DNA of 28,655 bases from Verrucomicrobiaceae bacterium UBA2429 (GTDB taxonomy: Bacteria; Verrucomicrobiota; Verrucomicrobiia; Verrucomicrobiales; Verrucomicrobiaceae), in assembly GCA_002343505.1 (NCBI GenBank), contig DDQZ01000018.1, positions 1 to 28,655 of the forward strand. The letters run 5' to 3'. Shown here piece after piece: positions 1-6,302 of this stretch. The notes beneath the pieces were generated by a model, which was not told the DNA's origin, made no database searches, and saw nothing but the letters and a program-made list of their open reading frames with translations. A program made the translations under genes and the position numbers. Each line of letters starts with the position of its first letter. Positions within the stretch are counted from its first letter, which is position 1.

Positions 1-370
1 CGGGGTAGTCGGTGCGCTGGATGAGGTGGCGGGCGGCGGTGGTGACGCGGCGGCGGTCGTCGGCAGTGGTGTCGTTGCGGGCGGCCTGGGCGTGGCTGAG
101 GGCGGCGGCGGTGTCGCGCCCGGTGCGGGCGGCGCGGCGGGTGTGCTCGTGGAGACAAAGCAGGGTGGCATTTCCGCGGCAGGGCGTGCTGCCAGCGCTC
201 GATGGTGGGTATCAGGCATGGGGCGGTGGCGGCGCTGATGCGGGCGGGGGAGATGCCGGGCAGGCTGATGCCGTAGCCTTCCCGCACATAGATGTGTTCG
301 ACTTTGGTGGCGATGCTGCGCCGAATTCCCAGAGGACTTGGCGGGGGAGGTTCCCCGGCACGCGGGCGAT
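1..370 (-). pseudogene. Frameshifted remnant of an unrecognised minus-strand gene
   Basis: On the minus strand one frame reads sensible protein from about 345 down to about 178 (for example SIATKVEHIYVREGYGIS and ISPARISAATAPCLI). The sense then continues in a different frame from about 178 to the window edge (for example LLCLHEHTRRAARTGRD and VTTAARHLIQRTDYP), with no stop before position 1. Both segments use G/C-ending codons as the good genes here do, whereas the plus-strand frames over the same bases are low-complexity Gly/Ala/Arg. I do not recognise the family. The frame change near 170-180 suggests a pseudogene, although a sequencing error would look the same. No convincing start codon was found; the region towards 370 is proline-rich and may be noncoding. 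Confidence 0.3.
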
Positions 371-411
371 GTGCCGGGCGGCAGCAGCCACGCCCTGGTT
401 ATGGGGCGGCA

Positions 412-939
412 ATGGGCGAGCTTGTAGCGGGCTTCGACTCGAAGAGGCGCGGCAGCTTCCGAAGCTGGCTGATGACCTGCCTCAGAAACCTGACGATCAA
501 GGACCACCATGCGCGGCGCACGCTGAAGCGCGGCGGGGGCTGGAAGTTTGAGTCTCTGGACTCCGAGGCTGTGGAGCGCGAGATGCTCGCCATCCAGGCC
601 GCGCACCTCGAGCACGGGCCGGCTTGCGACCTGATCCTGGCGCGCTGCATCTGGCGCTCGGTGGCGCGCCGCATGGAGGAGGGGCGGAGCGCGGAGCGCG
701 TGCGCCTGATCCGGGACCTGCTGCCATTGGTGCTTTTCGAAAAATGGCCGCCGCCGCCTTTTCCAACCCAGCAGGAAATGGCGGACAAGCATGACATGAC
801 AGTGGTCAATCTCCGCGGCTACTTCCACCACACGCTCAAGGGCAGGGTGCGCAAACTCTTTGCCGAGGAAATCCTCGGCCCGCCTGACGAAGCGGACTAT
901 CTCTGGCACATGCTGTGCCGGTATGGGGATGCGGCGTAA
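412..939 (+). CDS. Sigma-70-family (ECF-like) RNA polymerase sigma factor lacking its N-terminal part
   Basis: This 175-residue product carries the later part of an ECF-type sigma factor of the planctomycete/verrucomicrobial kind. The motif GSFRSWLMTCLRN (about residues 13-25) is the end of region 2, followed by the RTLKRGGGW element usual in this group. Near residues 121-145 an HTH-like segment (TQQEMADKHDMTVVNLRGY) corresponds to region 4, which binds the -35 element. Intact relatives have roughly 50-70 more residues before the FRSWL motif, forming region 2.1-2.3, which holds core RNA polymerase and melts the -10. Here the bases upstream of 412 instead belong to a minus-strand remnant. The ATG at 412 is the first start in the homologous stretch. 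The gene is therefore probably truncated and may not work. Its partner anti-sigma gene is not seen. Confidence 0.6.
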   Translation: MGELVAGFDSKRRGSFRSWLMTCLRNLTIKDHHARRTLKRGGGWKFESLDSEAVEREMLAIQAAHLEHGPACDLILARCIWRSVARRMEEGRSAERVRLIRDLLPLVLFEKWPPPPFPTQQEMADKHDMTVVNLRGYFHHTLKGRVRKLFAEEILGPPDEADYLWHMLCRYGDAA

Positions 940-952
940 CGAAGGGCCGCCT

Positions 953-1100
953 GGCGGCAAAGCAGGCGCCCGATCCTTCCAGCCCCACCGTCTTGAGGCG
1001 GCTGCTGCGGCGTGGCTGCGCCCGCAAGGGCGTGGCGACTCCGGCAGCAAAGCCGGTGCCCGATCCTCGAATCCCCCACCGCCTTGCGGCGGCGGCTACC
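953..1100. repeat. Two imperfect copies of a GC-rich repeat, 90 bases apart
   Basis: A unit beginning near 953 (GGCGGCAAAGCAGGCGCCCG) recurs near 1043 (GGCAGCAAAGCCGGTGCCCG). Both copies continue through CGATCCT (971-977 and 1061-1067), a CCCCACCG/CCCACCG block and a GGCGGC-rich tail. The offset is exactly 90 bases at both anchor words. It fills the gap between the sigma-factor remnant and the 3' end of the minus-strand regulator. The GGCGGC/GCCGCC stretches can pair, so it could form hairpins and may help end transcription of either gene; that role is inference. Confidence 0.5.
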
Positions 1101-1114
1101 GCCTGGCCGCCGGG

Positions 1115-2266
1115 TCAGGCTTCACGCTGCTGGCGGAACTGGCCGGGGGGGATGCCGTGGTGCTTCTTGAAGGCGGCCTGGAGGTAGTGGCTGTGCGTGA
1201 AGCCGGTCTGCGCGGCGATGGCCTCGATGGTGAGATCCGTGTCTCGCAGCAGGCGCTCGACGAGGCGGAAGCGCTGGCGCTGGATCTCCTCCTTCGGCGT
1301 GCGCCCCAGCGCCTCCTTCATGCGCCGCTCCAGGCTGCTGCGGGAGATGTGGAGCGCTGCGCAGAGCTGGTCCACATTGACTCCGGCGGCCACCTGCTCG
1401 CGGATGAGGCGCGCGGCTTTCTGCACGAGCTTGTCGTGGATGACGAGGTCGTCCGAGGAGGCGCGCACGACGATGCCGCGCGGCGGCACCAGGGTCTCCA
1501 TGCGCTCGGGCTTCTGCCCGCGCATCATGCGGTCCAGCGTGCGTGCGGCCAGGTAGCCCACGGTGTGGCCGTCGAGCCGCAGGCTGGTCATCGGCGGGCT
1601 GGCCAGCGAGCAGAGCGTCTCCTCATTTTCGGTGCCCACCACGGCCACCTCCTCCGGCACGGAGATGCCCGCGCGCTGGCAGGCGTCCAGAACGCGGAAG
1701 CCGAGCTGGTCATTGGCGGCATAAACGCCCACCGGCTTGGGCAGGGACTCCAGCCATTCAATGAGACGCTGCTGGGCCTTTTCCCAGTCGCGCACGGACT
1801 CCGGCTCGGCTCCGGGGAGCACCGGGCAGTCCGCTCCGGCTTCGCCGACCGCGGCGACGAAATTTCGCACCCGCTGCTCGAAGAAGCGCTCGGTGTCGAG
1901 GCTGTAAGCGGCAAAGTTCCGGTAGCCGCGCGAGAGGAAATGCTGCGCCACGGTGCGGCCGATGAGGGAGTTGTCCATGCCCACGAAAGGGAACTCCGGG
2001 CATAGGTGGCTGGAGCGCGTCTCCACCACCGGCAGCCCCCCGGCCTTCACCGCGAGGGCGATCGTTTCGTTGAAAGTCCGGCAGATCAAACCGTCGCCGT
2101 CCCACTTGGACAGCCAAACCGGCGGCGCGGAGTCCGAGGCGCGCAGCTCGATGAAGATGGACCACGGCCCGTGCTCGGCGATGTAGCGGCGCACACCCGC
2201 GAGCATGTCGCGCGTGTAGCTGCGCGCGGTTTCAATGAGCAGGGCGACTCGGGGGATGCGTTTCAT
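1115..2266 (-). CDS. XylR-like transcription regulator (LacI-type sensor domain plus AraC HTH)
   Basis: This 383-residue protein has a periplasmic-binding-protein-like sensor domain (about residues 4-270, opening RIPRVALLIETARSYTRDML) and a C-terminal AraC/XylS double helix-turn-helix (about 285-380, with DQLCAALHISRSSLERR and IEAIAAQTGFTHSHYLQ). The same arrangement occurs in E. coli XylR, which binds a sugar in the sensor part and activates sugar-use genes. VYAANDQLGFRVLDAC followed by VAVVGTENEE is the characteristic late sensor motif. The start at 2266 was chosen because the conserved RVALLIE strand lies just after it; an upstream in-frame ATG at 2314 would add 16 unlikely residues. It diverges from the DJ-1/isomerase/cytochrome cluster across a 112-base gap, so it probably controls that cluster. 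The ligand cannot be read from sequence. Confidence 0.88.
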   Translation of the reverse strand: MKRIPRVALLIETARSYTRDMLAGVRRYIAEHGPWSIFIELRASDSAPPVWLSKWDGDGLICRTFNETIALAVKAGGLPVVETRSSHLCPEFPFVGMDNSLIGRTVAQHFLSRGYRNFAAYSLDTERFFEQRVRNFVAAVGEAGADCPVLPGAEPESVRDWEKAQQRLIEWLESLPKPVGVYAANDQLGFRVLDACQRAGISVPEEVAVVGTENEETLCSLASPPMTSLRLDGHTVGYLAARTLDRMMRGQKPERMETLVPPRGIVVRASSDDLVIHDKLVQKAARLIREQVAAGVNVDQLCAALHISRSSLERRMKEALGRTPKEEIQRQRFRLVERLLRDTDLTIEAIAAQTGFTHSHYLQAAFKKHHGIPPGQFRQQREA

Positions 2267-2378
2267 CTGACGGAAAATCTGAGGATGATGCGCGACAAAT
2301 GCAGAGAAAGGCAAGCCCTTCCTCGTTTAATATCCCTCTCCCGGCGGCGCTGCCCGCCTTCAACCCAGACCCGCTCTC
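2267..2378. promoter_or_regulatory. Divergent control region between the XylR-like regulator and the DJ-1 gene
   Basis: This 112-base gap separates two divergent genes and must hold both promoters, and probably the regulator's binding site. A TTTAAT word at 2326-2331, followed by AT, is the only obvious -10-like sequence for the plus strand. I found no matching -35 box and no clear inverted or direct operator repeat. Neither gene has a strong Shine-Dalgarno sequence. Confidence 0.25.
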
Positions 2379-2957
2379 ATGTCACAGCCCAAAGGAAAAG
2401 TCCTCATCGTCGTCGGCGACGCCACGGAAACCGTGGACACGCTTTACCCCTACTACCGCCTCATCGAGGGTGGCTACCAGCCCGTCGTCACCGCGCCGGA
2501 AAAACGCAAATACCAGATGGTGCTGCACGAGGTCAAACCCGGCTGGACCATCACCAAGGAGTGGGAGGGCTACAGCATTGATTGCGACGTGCCCTTCGCC
2601 GAGGTGAGGCCGGAGGAATATGCGGGCATCTTTTTCAGCGGCGGCCGCGCGCCGGAGTACATTCGTGAAGACGAGAACTTATTGAATTTCACGCGTTGGT
2701 TCTGGGACAACCAGCGCCCCATGGCCAGCGTCTGCCACGGCGTGGAGATTCCCGCGCGCGCCGGCATCGTGCTGGGCCTGCGCATGGCCACGGTGGCGAA
2801 GTGCAAGTTCGATCTCGAAGTCTGCGGCGGCATCTATGTCAACGAGCCGTGTGTCATTGACCGGCACATGTACTCAGGACGCACCTACCACGACAGCGGC
2901 CACTTCGTCGGCCCCTGGATCGCCGCGCTGGATGCGTGGGTCGCCGCGAATGCATAG
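2379..2957 (+). CDS. DJ-1/PfpI family protein (class I glutamine amidotransferase-like)
   Basis: This 192-residue protein has the DJ-1/PfpI fold. KGKVLIVVGDATETVDT at the N-terminus carries a glutamate (E17) in the place where the family has its acidic active-site residue. IFFSGGRAPEYIRE is the usual Gly-rich loop, and MASVCHG holds the nucleophile-elbow cysteine C119 followed by H120. Members include deglycase/glyoxalase-like enzymes, amidases and stress proteins. No signal peptide is visible, so it is probably cytoplasmic. It is the first plus-strand gene after the divergent regulator and precedes the Tat-exported isomerase-like gene by about 110 bases, which are filled by a palindromic repeat. 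Its reaction is unknown; repair or processing of reactive carbonyl sugar products would suit the neighbours but is only inference. Confidence 0.87.
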   Translation: MSQPKGKVLIVVGDATETVDTLYPYYRLIEGGYQPVVTAPEKRKYQMVLHEVKPGWTITKEWEGYSIDCDVPFAEVRPEEYAGIFFSGGRAPEYIREDENLLNFTRWFWDNQRPMASVCHGVEIPARAGIVLGLRMATVAKCKFDLEVCGGIYVNEPCVIDRHMYSGRTYHDSGHFVGPWIAALDAWVAANA

Positions 2958-2968
2958 TTGCAGTCCCC

Positions 2969-3049
2969 GTTGGAGTTCAAGCTTTAGCTTGTTCAATGAA
3001 CTTTCGAGACAACACCCGCTCCCGTGTCGCCTAAAGGCTTCACTCCAAC
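2969..3049. repeat. Palindromic repeat, family A, copy 1
   Basis: This 81-base element opens with GTTGGAGTTCAAGCTT and closes with AAGGCTTCACTCCAAC, so its ends are inverted copies and it can fold into a hairpin. The same element occurs at 4063-4144 and 4146-4230. It ends 20 bases before the ATG of the TIM-barrel gene and occupies most of the leader of that gene. Confidence 0.75.
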
Positions 3050-3069
3050 GAATCCCAGACCCACCCATC

Positions 3070-3993
3070 ATGAAACCCAACCGCCGCCAATTCCTCTCCC
3101 TCGCCACCGGCGCCGCCGCAGCCGCCGCGCTGCCCGCGCGCGCCGCCAAGGCGCCGCTGCAATTGAAATACCTTCTCTCCTCCGCGCTGTATGGCGACAT
3201 GAAGCTGGCTCAAGTGCTGCCGGAGGTGGCACCCGCCGGTTGCGCAGGGATCGACATCTGGGGCAAACAGCACGCCACGCATCGCGAGGAGGTGGATGAG
3301 ATGGGCGTGGATGCTTTTGAGGCCCTGCTGAAAAAACACGGTGTGCAGCTCGTCTGCTCGACGCGCTATCCGCTCGGCCCCTTCGGCTTGCAGCCGGAGA
3401 TGCCGATGGTGAAAAGGCTCGGCGGCAGCCTCATCGTGTGCGCTTCCAAGGGACCGAAAAACGTCACCGGAGCCGAGGCCAAGGCGGGCATCAAGGAGTT
3501 CCTCGAACTCATGAAACCCCACGCGGATGCTGCGGCCGAGCACGGCATCACGCTCGCCATCGAGAACCACGGCAACGCATTGCTCTACTCGCCCGACTCC
3601 ATCCGCTACTGGGCCGAGCTGAACACACATCCCGCGCTGGGCGTGGCCTTCGCGCCGCATCATCTGCACGATCACATTGAGGACATGCCAAAGCTCATCC
3701 GCGAGCTGGGCGCGAAGAACCTGCCCTTCATCTACTTCCAGGAATACGGCATCGGCAGCAAGCAGACCGTGGCGAAGGAGATCGAACTGCAGCAGCTTCC
3801 CGGCTACGGCACGCTCGATTACAAACCAATCCTCGCAGCCATGCGCGATGTCGGTTTCAACGGTTACGTCGAAATCTTCATGCATCCCACCCCGCGCGGC
3901 ATCCCCATGCTGCCCACGCCGGGAGAGATCACCGCCGCGATCAACAAATCGCGCGCCCACATCGAGGGGCTGCTGAAGGAGGTGAACGCGTGA
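3070..3993 (+). CDS. Tat-exported sugar phosphate isomerase/epimerase-like TIM-barrel protein
   Basis: This 307-residue protein begins with a twin-arginine signal (MKPNRRQFLSLATGAAAAAA, cleavage after about residue 26), so it should cross the membrane folded. The rest is a xylose-isomerase-like (AP endonuclease 2 family) TIM barrel: AGIDIWGKQH, VQLVCSTRYPLGPFG, ITLAIENHGN (metal-binding Glu strand), FIYFQEYGIG, then YVEIFMHPTPRG near the end. Relatives interconvert keto and aldo sugars or cyclic polyols, with a divalent metal. Many exported ones in this phylum sit beside cytochromes and dehydrogenases, as here. The ATG at 3070 is fixed by the RR motif. It overlaps by 4 bases a GTG in the cytochrome frame that follows, so translational coupling is possible. 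The substrate is unknown. Confidence 0.85.
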   Translation: MKPNRRQFLSLATGAAAAAALPARAAKAPLQLKYLLSSALYGDMKLAQVLPEVAPAGCAGIDIWGKQHATHREEVDEMGVDAFEALLKKHGVQLVCSTRYPLGPFGLQPEMPMVKRLGGSLIVCASKGPKNVTGAEAKAGIKEFLELMKPHADAAAEHGITLAIENHGNALLYSPDSIRYWAELNTHPALGVAFAPHHLHDHIEDMPKLIRELGAKNLPFIYFQEYGIGSKQTVAKEIELQQLPGYGTLDYKPILAAMRDVGFNGYVEIFMHPTPRGIPMLPTPGEITAAINKSRAHIEGLLKEVNA

Positions 3994-6302
3994 GCCGCTG
4001 CATCGTAGGCGCATTCGCCGGAATGCGGTTAGGATGTTGGTGTCCAGGCTTTAGCCTGCACCGTTGGAGTTCAAGCTTTAGCTTGTTCTGGAAAGCTCTC
4101 GCGGCGGAGCGTTCTCCCGTGTCGCCTCAAGGCTTCACTCCAACAGTTGGAGTTCAAGCTTCTTTAGCTTGTTCTGCACAGCTCTCACGGCGGAGCGTTC
4201 TCTCGTGTCGCCTCAAGGCTTCACTCCAACTCCTCCTCCTCGCCACCAGCCTCCACGCCGAGCCCATCGTCACCGGCTTCGAACGTTTCCACAACGGCGA
4301 GCCGACCCGCGAAGGCGGAGCGCTTTTGTACAACGAACTCGGCTGCGCCAACTGCCACGGCGGCGACACCGGCCTGCCCGCGCGCCAGGGCCCCGTTCTT
4401 GCGGATATGAAGAGCCGCGCCAACGCTGCCTGGATCGCCGAATTCCTCACCGACCCGCAGAGCGCCAAGCCCGGCACCATGATGCCCGCGCTTTTTGACG
4501 GCCTGCCCGCCAAGGAAAAAGCCGCGCAGATCCAGGCGGTGACGCATTATCTGATGTCGCTCAAACCTGTGGGCAAGCCCGTCAAACCTAAAGCCGCGCG
4601 CCACGCCAACGCCGAGCGCGGCAGCGCGCGCTTCCACCAGGTCGGCTGCGTGGCCTGCCATGCGCCCACGCCGGATTTCCATCCCGCTCATGGCGCGCCG
4701 AAGCCGGAGGAGTTCACCTCGCGCCCGGTGCCGCTGCCGGATTTGAAGAAAAAGTACAGCCTGCTCACCCTGGCCGCCTTTCTCGAAAATCCCGATGCCG
4801 TGCGCCCCGATGGCCGCATGCCCCACCTCGGCCTCAACGCGGAGGACGCCATGGACATCGCATGTCATCTCATGGACTACCGCCCCAGTGATCCGCGCGA
4901 GGCTCCGGGCCTGCCAACTCTCAAGCTCAATGCAGACCTCGCCAAACAAGGCGCGGAAATCGTCGCCAAACTCAACTGCGCCTCCTGCCACAGTCTCACT
5001 GCCGAGGATAAACCCGTGACCGTGGCACTCCAGAAAAGTGAAGGTGGCTGCCTTTCCGCCAAGCCCGCCACAGGCCGCCCGCACTATGATCTGAGCGACC
5101 GCCAGCGCGCCTCACTCATCACGTTTCTCTCCGGCAAAGACCAGCCCGCGTTCACCACCGCACAGCAGACGCACCTTACGCTCCAGGCGCTGAATTGCTA
5201 CGCCTGCCATGGCCGCGACGGCATCGGCGGACCTGATGTGGCGCGGGATCGCTACTTCGTGGGGGATGAAGGCATCGCCGACGCGGGTCGCCTCGCGCCG
5301 CCGCTCACAGGCATCGGCCAAAAGCTGCGCGCCGACTGGCTCGAGTCCGTCTTCCTCGGCGAGGGACGCGTGCGGCCTTACCTGCAGACCAAGATGCCGA
5401 AGTATCCGGCTCATGCCAAAACCCTCACCGCCCTGCTCAAGAAGACGGATCAAAAGGAACTGCCGAAGCTGCATCCCGAAGGCGACCTTGCCGCCGGGCA
5501 AAAACTCACCGGCATTCTTGGCGGCATGAACTGCATCACCTGCCATGTGTGGGGAGACAAGCCTTCGCTCGGCATTCAGGCGCTGGACATCTCCCAGCTC
5601 GACAAACGCCTCACACCCGAGTGGTTCCGGGACTACATGCTCAACCCCCAGGGCTACCGCCCCGGCACGTTGATGCCGCCGCTCTGGCCCGGAGGTCAGA
5701 CCATGCTCAAGGATGTGCTGGACGGCGACACCGAGAAGCAACTCGCCGCCATCTGGGAGTTCATCAAAAAAGGCGACAGCCTGCCCGAAGGCTACCCTGC
5801 GCACGTGGCGAACGCCTTCGAACTGATCCCGCAGGATCGGCCCATCCTTCAACGCGCCTTCCTCAACCACGTCGGCTCCCAAGCCATCCTCGCCGGGTTC
5901 CCCGGTGGCATCCACATCGCCTACGACGGCGACAAAGGCCGCCCGGCGCTCGCCTGGCGCGGGCGTTTCTTCGATGCCTATTCCACCTGGTTCGTGCGCG
6001 CCGCGCCGTTTGAAGACCCGCTCGAAAAAGAAGTCTTCGCCTGGCCCCAAGGCTCCGAAAATGACGCGCCCGGCTATCGCGGCTATCGGCTGGACAAAGC
6101 CGGCAACCCCACCTTTTTAACTCGCGTGGATGGCGTCGAAGTCGAGGAAGCTTACCGCGTCGAAGAAGGCAAACTGCACCGCACCGTCACCTGGGCGCCG
6201 GGCCAAAAAGAGCCCGCCTGGACGCACCCCGAAGGACTCGAAGTCACCGAGTCCGCCGCCAAAGCCAACCATCAACGCCACTTTGTCTATTCATGGAAAT
6301 GA
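3990..6302 (+). CDS. Exported multiheme c-type cytochrome (five CxxCH sites); 5' end altered by repeats
   Basis: Five heme c attachment motifs are in frame: CANCH (4344-4358), CVACH (4647-4661), CASCH (4977-4991), CYACH (5196-5210) and CITCH (5532-5546). The heme-free last 170 residues are conserved-looking and may bind the partner or substrate. A signal-peptide core, LLLLATSLHAEP, is encoded right after position 4230. Every in-frame start (GTG 3990, ATG 4023, GTG 4119) lies before or inside stacked palindromic repeats that are read through in frame, so the original start was probably replaced. The listed start is the GTG overlapping the previous stop; the true start is uncertain. Its stop overlaps the ATG of the propeller gene (ATGA). 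It probably takes electrons in the periplasm from the neighbouring propeller/dehydrogenase protein; that is inference. Confidence 0.82.
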   Translation: MSRCIVGAFAGMRLGCWCPGFSLHRWSSSFSLFWKALAAERSPVSPQGFTPTVGVQASLACSAQLSRRSVLSCRLKASLQLLLLATSLHAEPIVTGFERFHNGEPTREGGALLYNELGCANCHGGDTGLPARQGPVLADMKSRANAAWIAEFLTDPQSAKPGTMMPALFDGLPAKEKAAQIQAVTHYLMSLKPVGKPVKPKAARHANAERGSARFHQVGCVACHAPTPDFHPAHGAPKPEEFTSRPVPLPDLKKKYSLLTLAAFLENPDAVRPDGRMPHLGLNAEDAMDIACHLMDYRPSDPREAPGLPTLKLNADLAKQGAEIVAKLNCASCHSLTAEDKPVTVALQKSEGGCLSAKPATGRPHYDLSDRQRASLITFLSGKDQPAFTTAQQTHLTLQALNCYACHGRDGIGGPDVARDRYFVGDEGIADAGRLAPPLTGIGQKLRADWLESVFLGEGRVRPYLQTKMPKYPAHAKTLTALLKKTDQKELPKLHPEGDLAAGQKLTGILGGMNCITCHVWGDKPSLGIQALDISQLDKRLTPEWFRDYMLNPQGYRPGTLMPPLWPGGQTMLKDVLDGDTEKQLAAIWEFIKKGDSLPEGYPAHVANAFELIPQDRPILQRAFLNHVGSQAILAGFPGGIHIAYDGDKGRPALAWRGRFFDAYSTWFVRAAPFEDPLEKEVFAWPQGSENDAPGYRGYRLDKAGNPTFLTRVDGVEVEEAYRVEEGKLHRTVTWAPGQKEPAWTHPEGLEVTESAAKANHQRHFVYSWK
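4010..4027. repeat. Perfect inverted repeat CGCATTC/GAATGCG
   Basis: CGCATTC, a 4-base loop GCCG, and GAATGCG form a perfect 7-base-pair hairpin. It lies between the stop of the isomerase-like gene and the repeat stack that leads into the cytochrome coding sequence, and is itself read through by the long cytochrome frame. Confidence 0.6.
4036..4056. repeat. Short repeat, family B, copy 1
   Basis: The 21-base word starting GTTGGTGTCCAGG and ending TTTAGCC matches 18 of 21 bases with 6315-6335, which is inside the next gene's signal peptide. It stands 6 bases before the first of two family A repeats. Confidence 0.55.
4063..4144. repeat. Palindromic repeat, family A, copy 2
   Basis: This 82-base element has the same GTTGGAGTTCAAGCTT opening and GGCTTCACTCCAAC close as copy 1. 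Inside, it shares GCGGCGGAGCGTTCTC and GTGTCGCCTCAAGG with copy 3. It lies in frame within the 5' extension of the cytochrome gene. Confidence 0.75.
4146..4230. repeat. Palindromic repeat, family A, copy 3
   Basis: This 85-base element directly follows copy 2 with one base between them. It differs mainly by three extra bases (CTT) after GTTCAAGCTT and by a few substitutions. Its last bases encode RLKASLQ, which runs straight into the hydrophobic LLLLATSLHA of the cytochrome signal peptide. Confidence 0.75.

Noticed and set aside
860..2005. A 381-codon open frame on the plus strand
   Set aside because: It runs antisense to the XylR-like regulator and overlaps the sigma-factor end; it lacks any motif.
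4063..4230. Possible CRISPR array
   Set aside because: There are only two adjacent copies, separated by one base rather than a spacer, each long and internally palindromic, and no cas genes are present.
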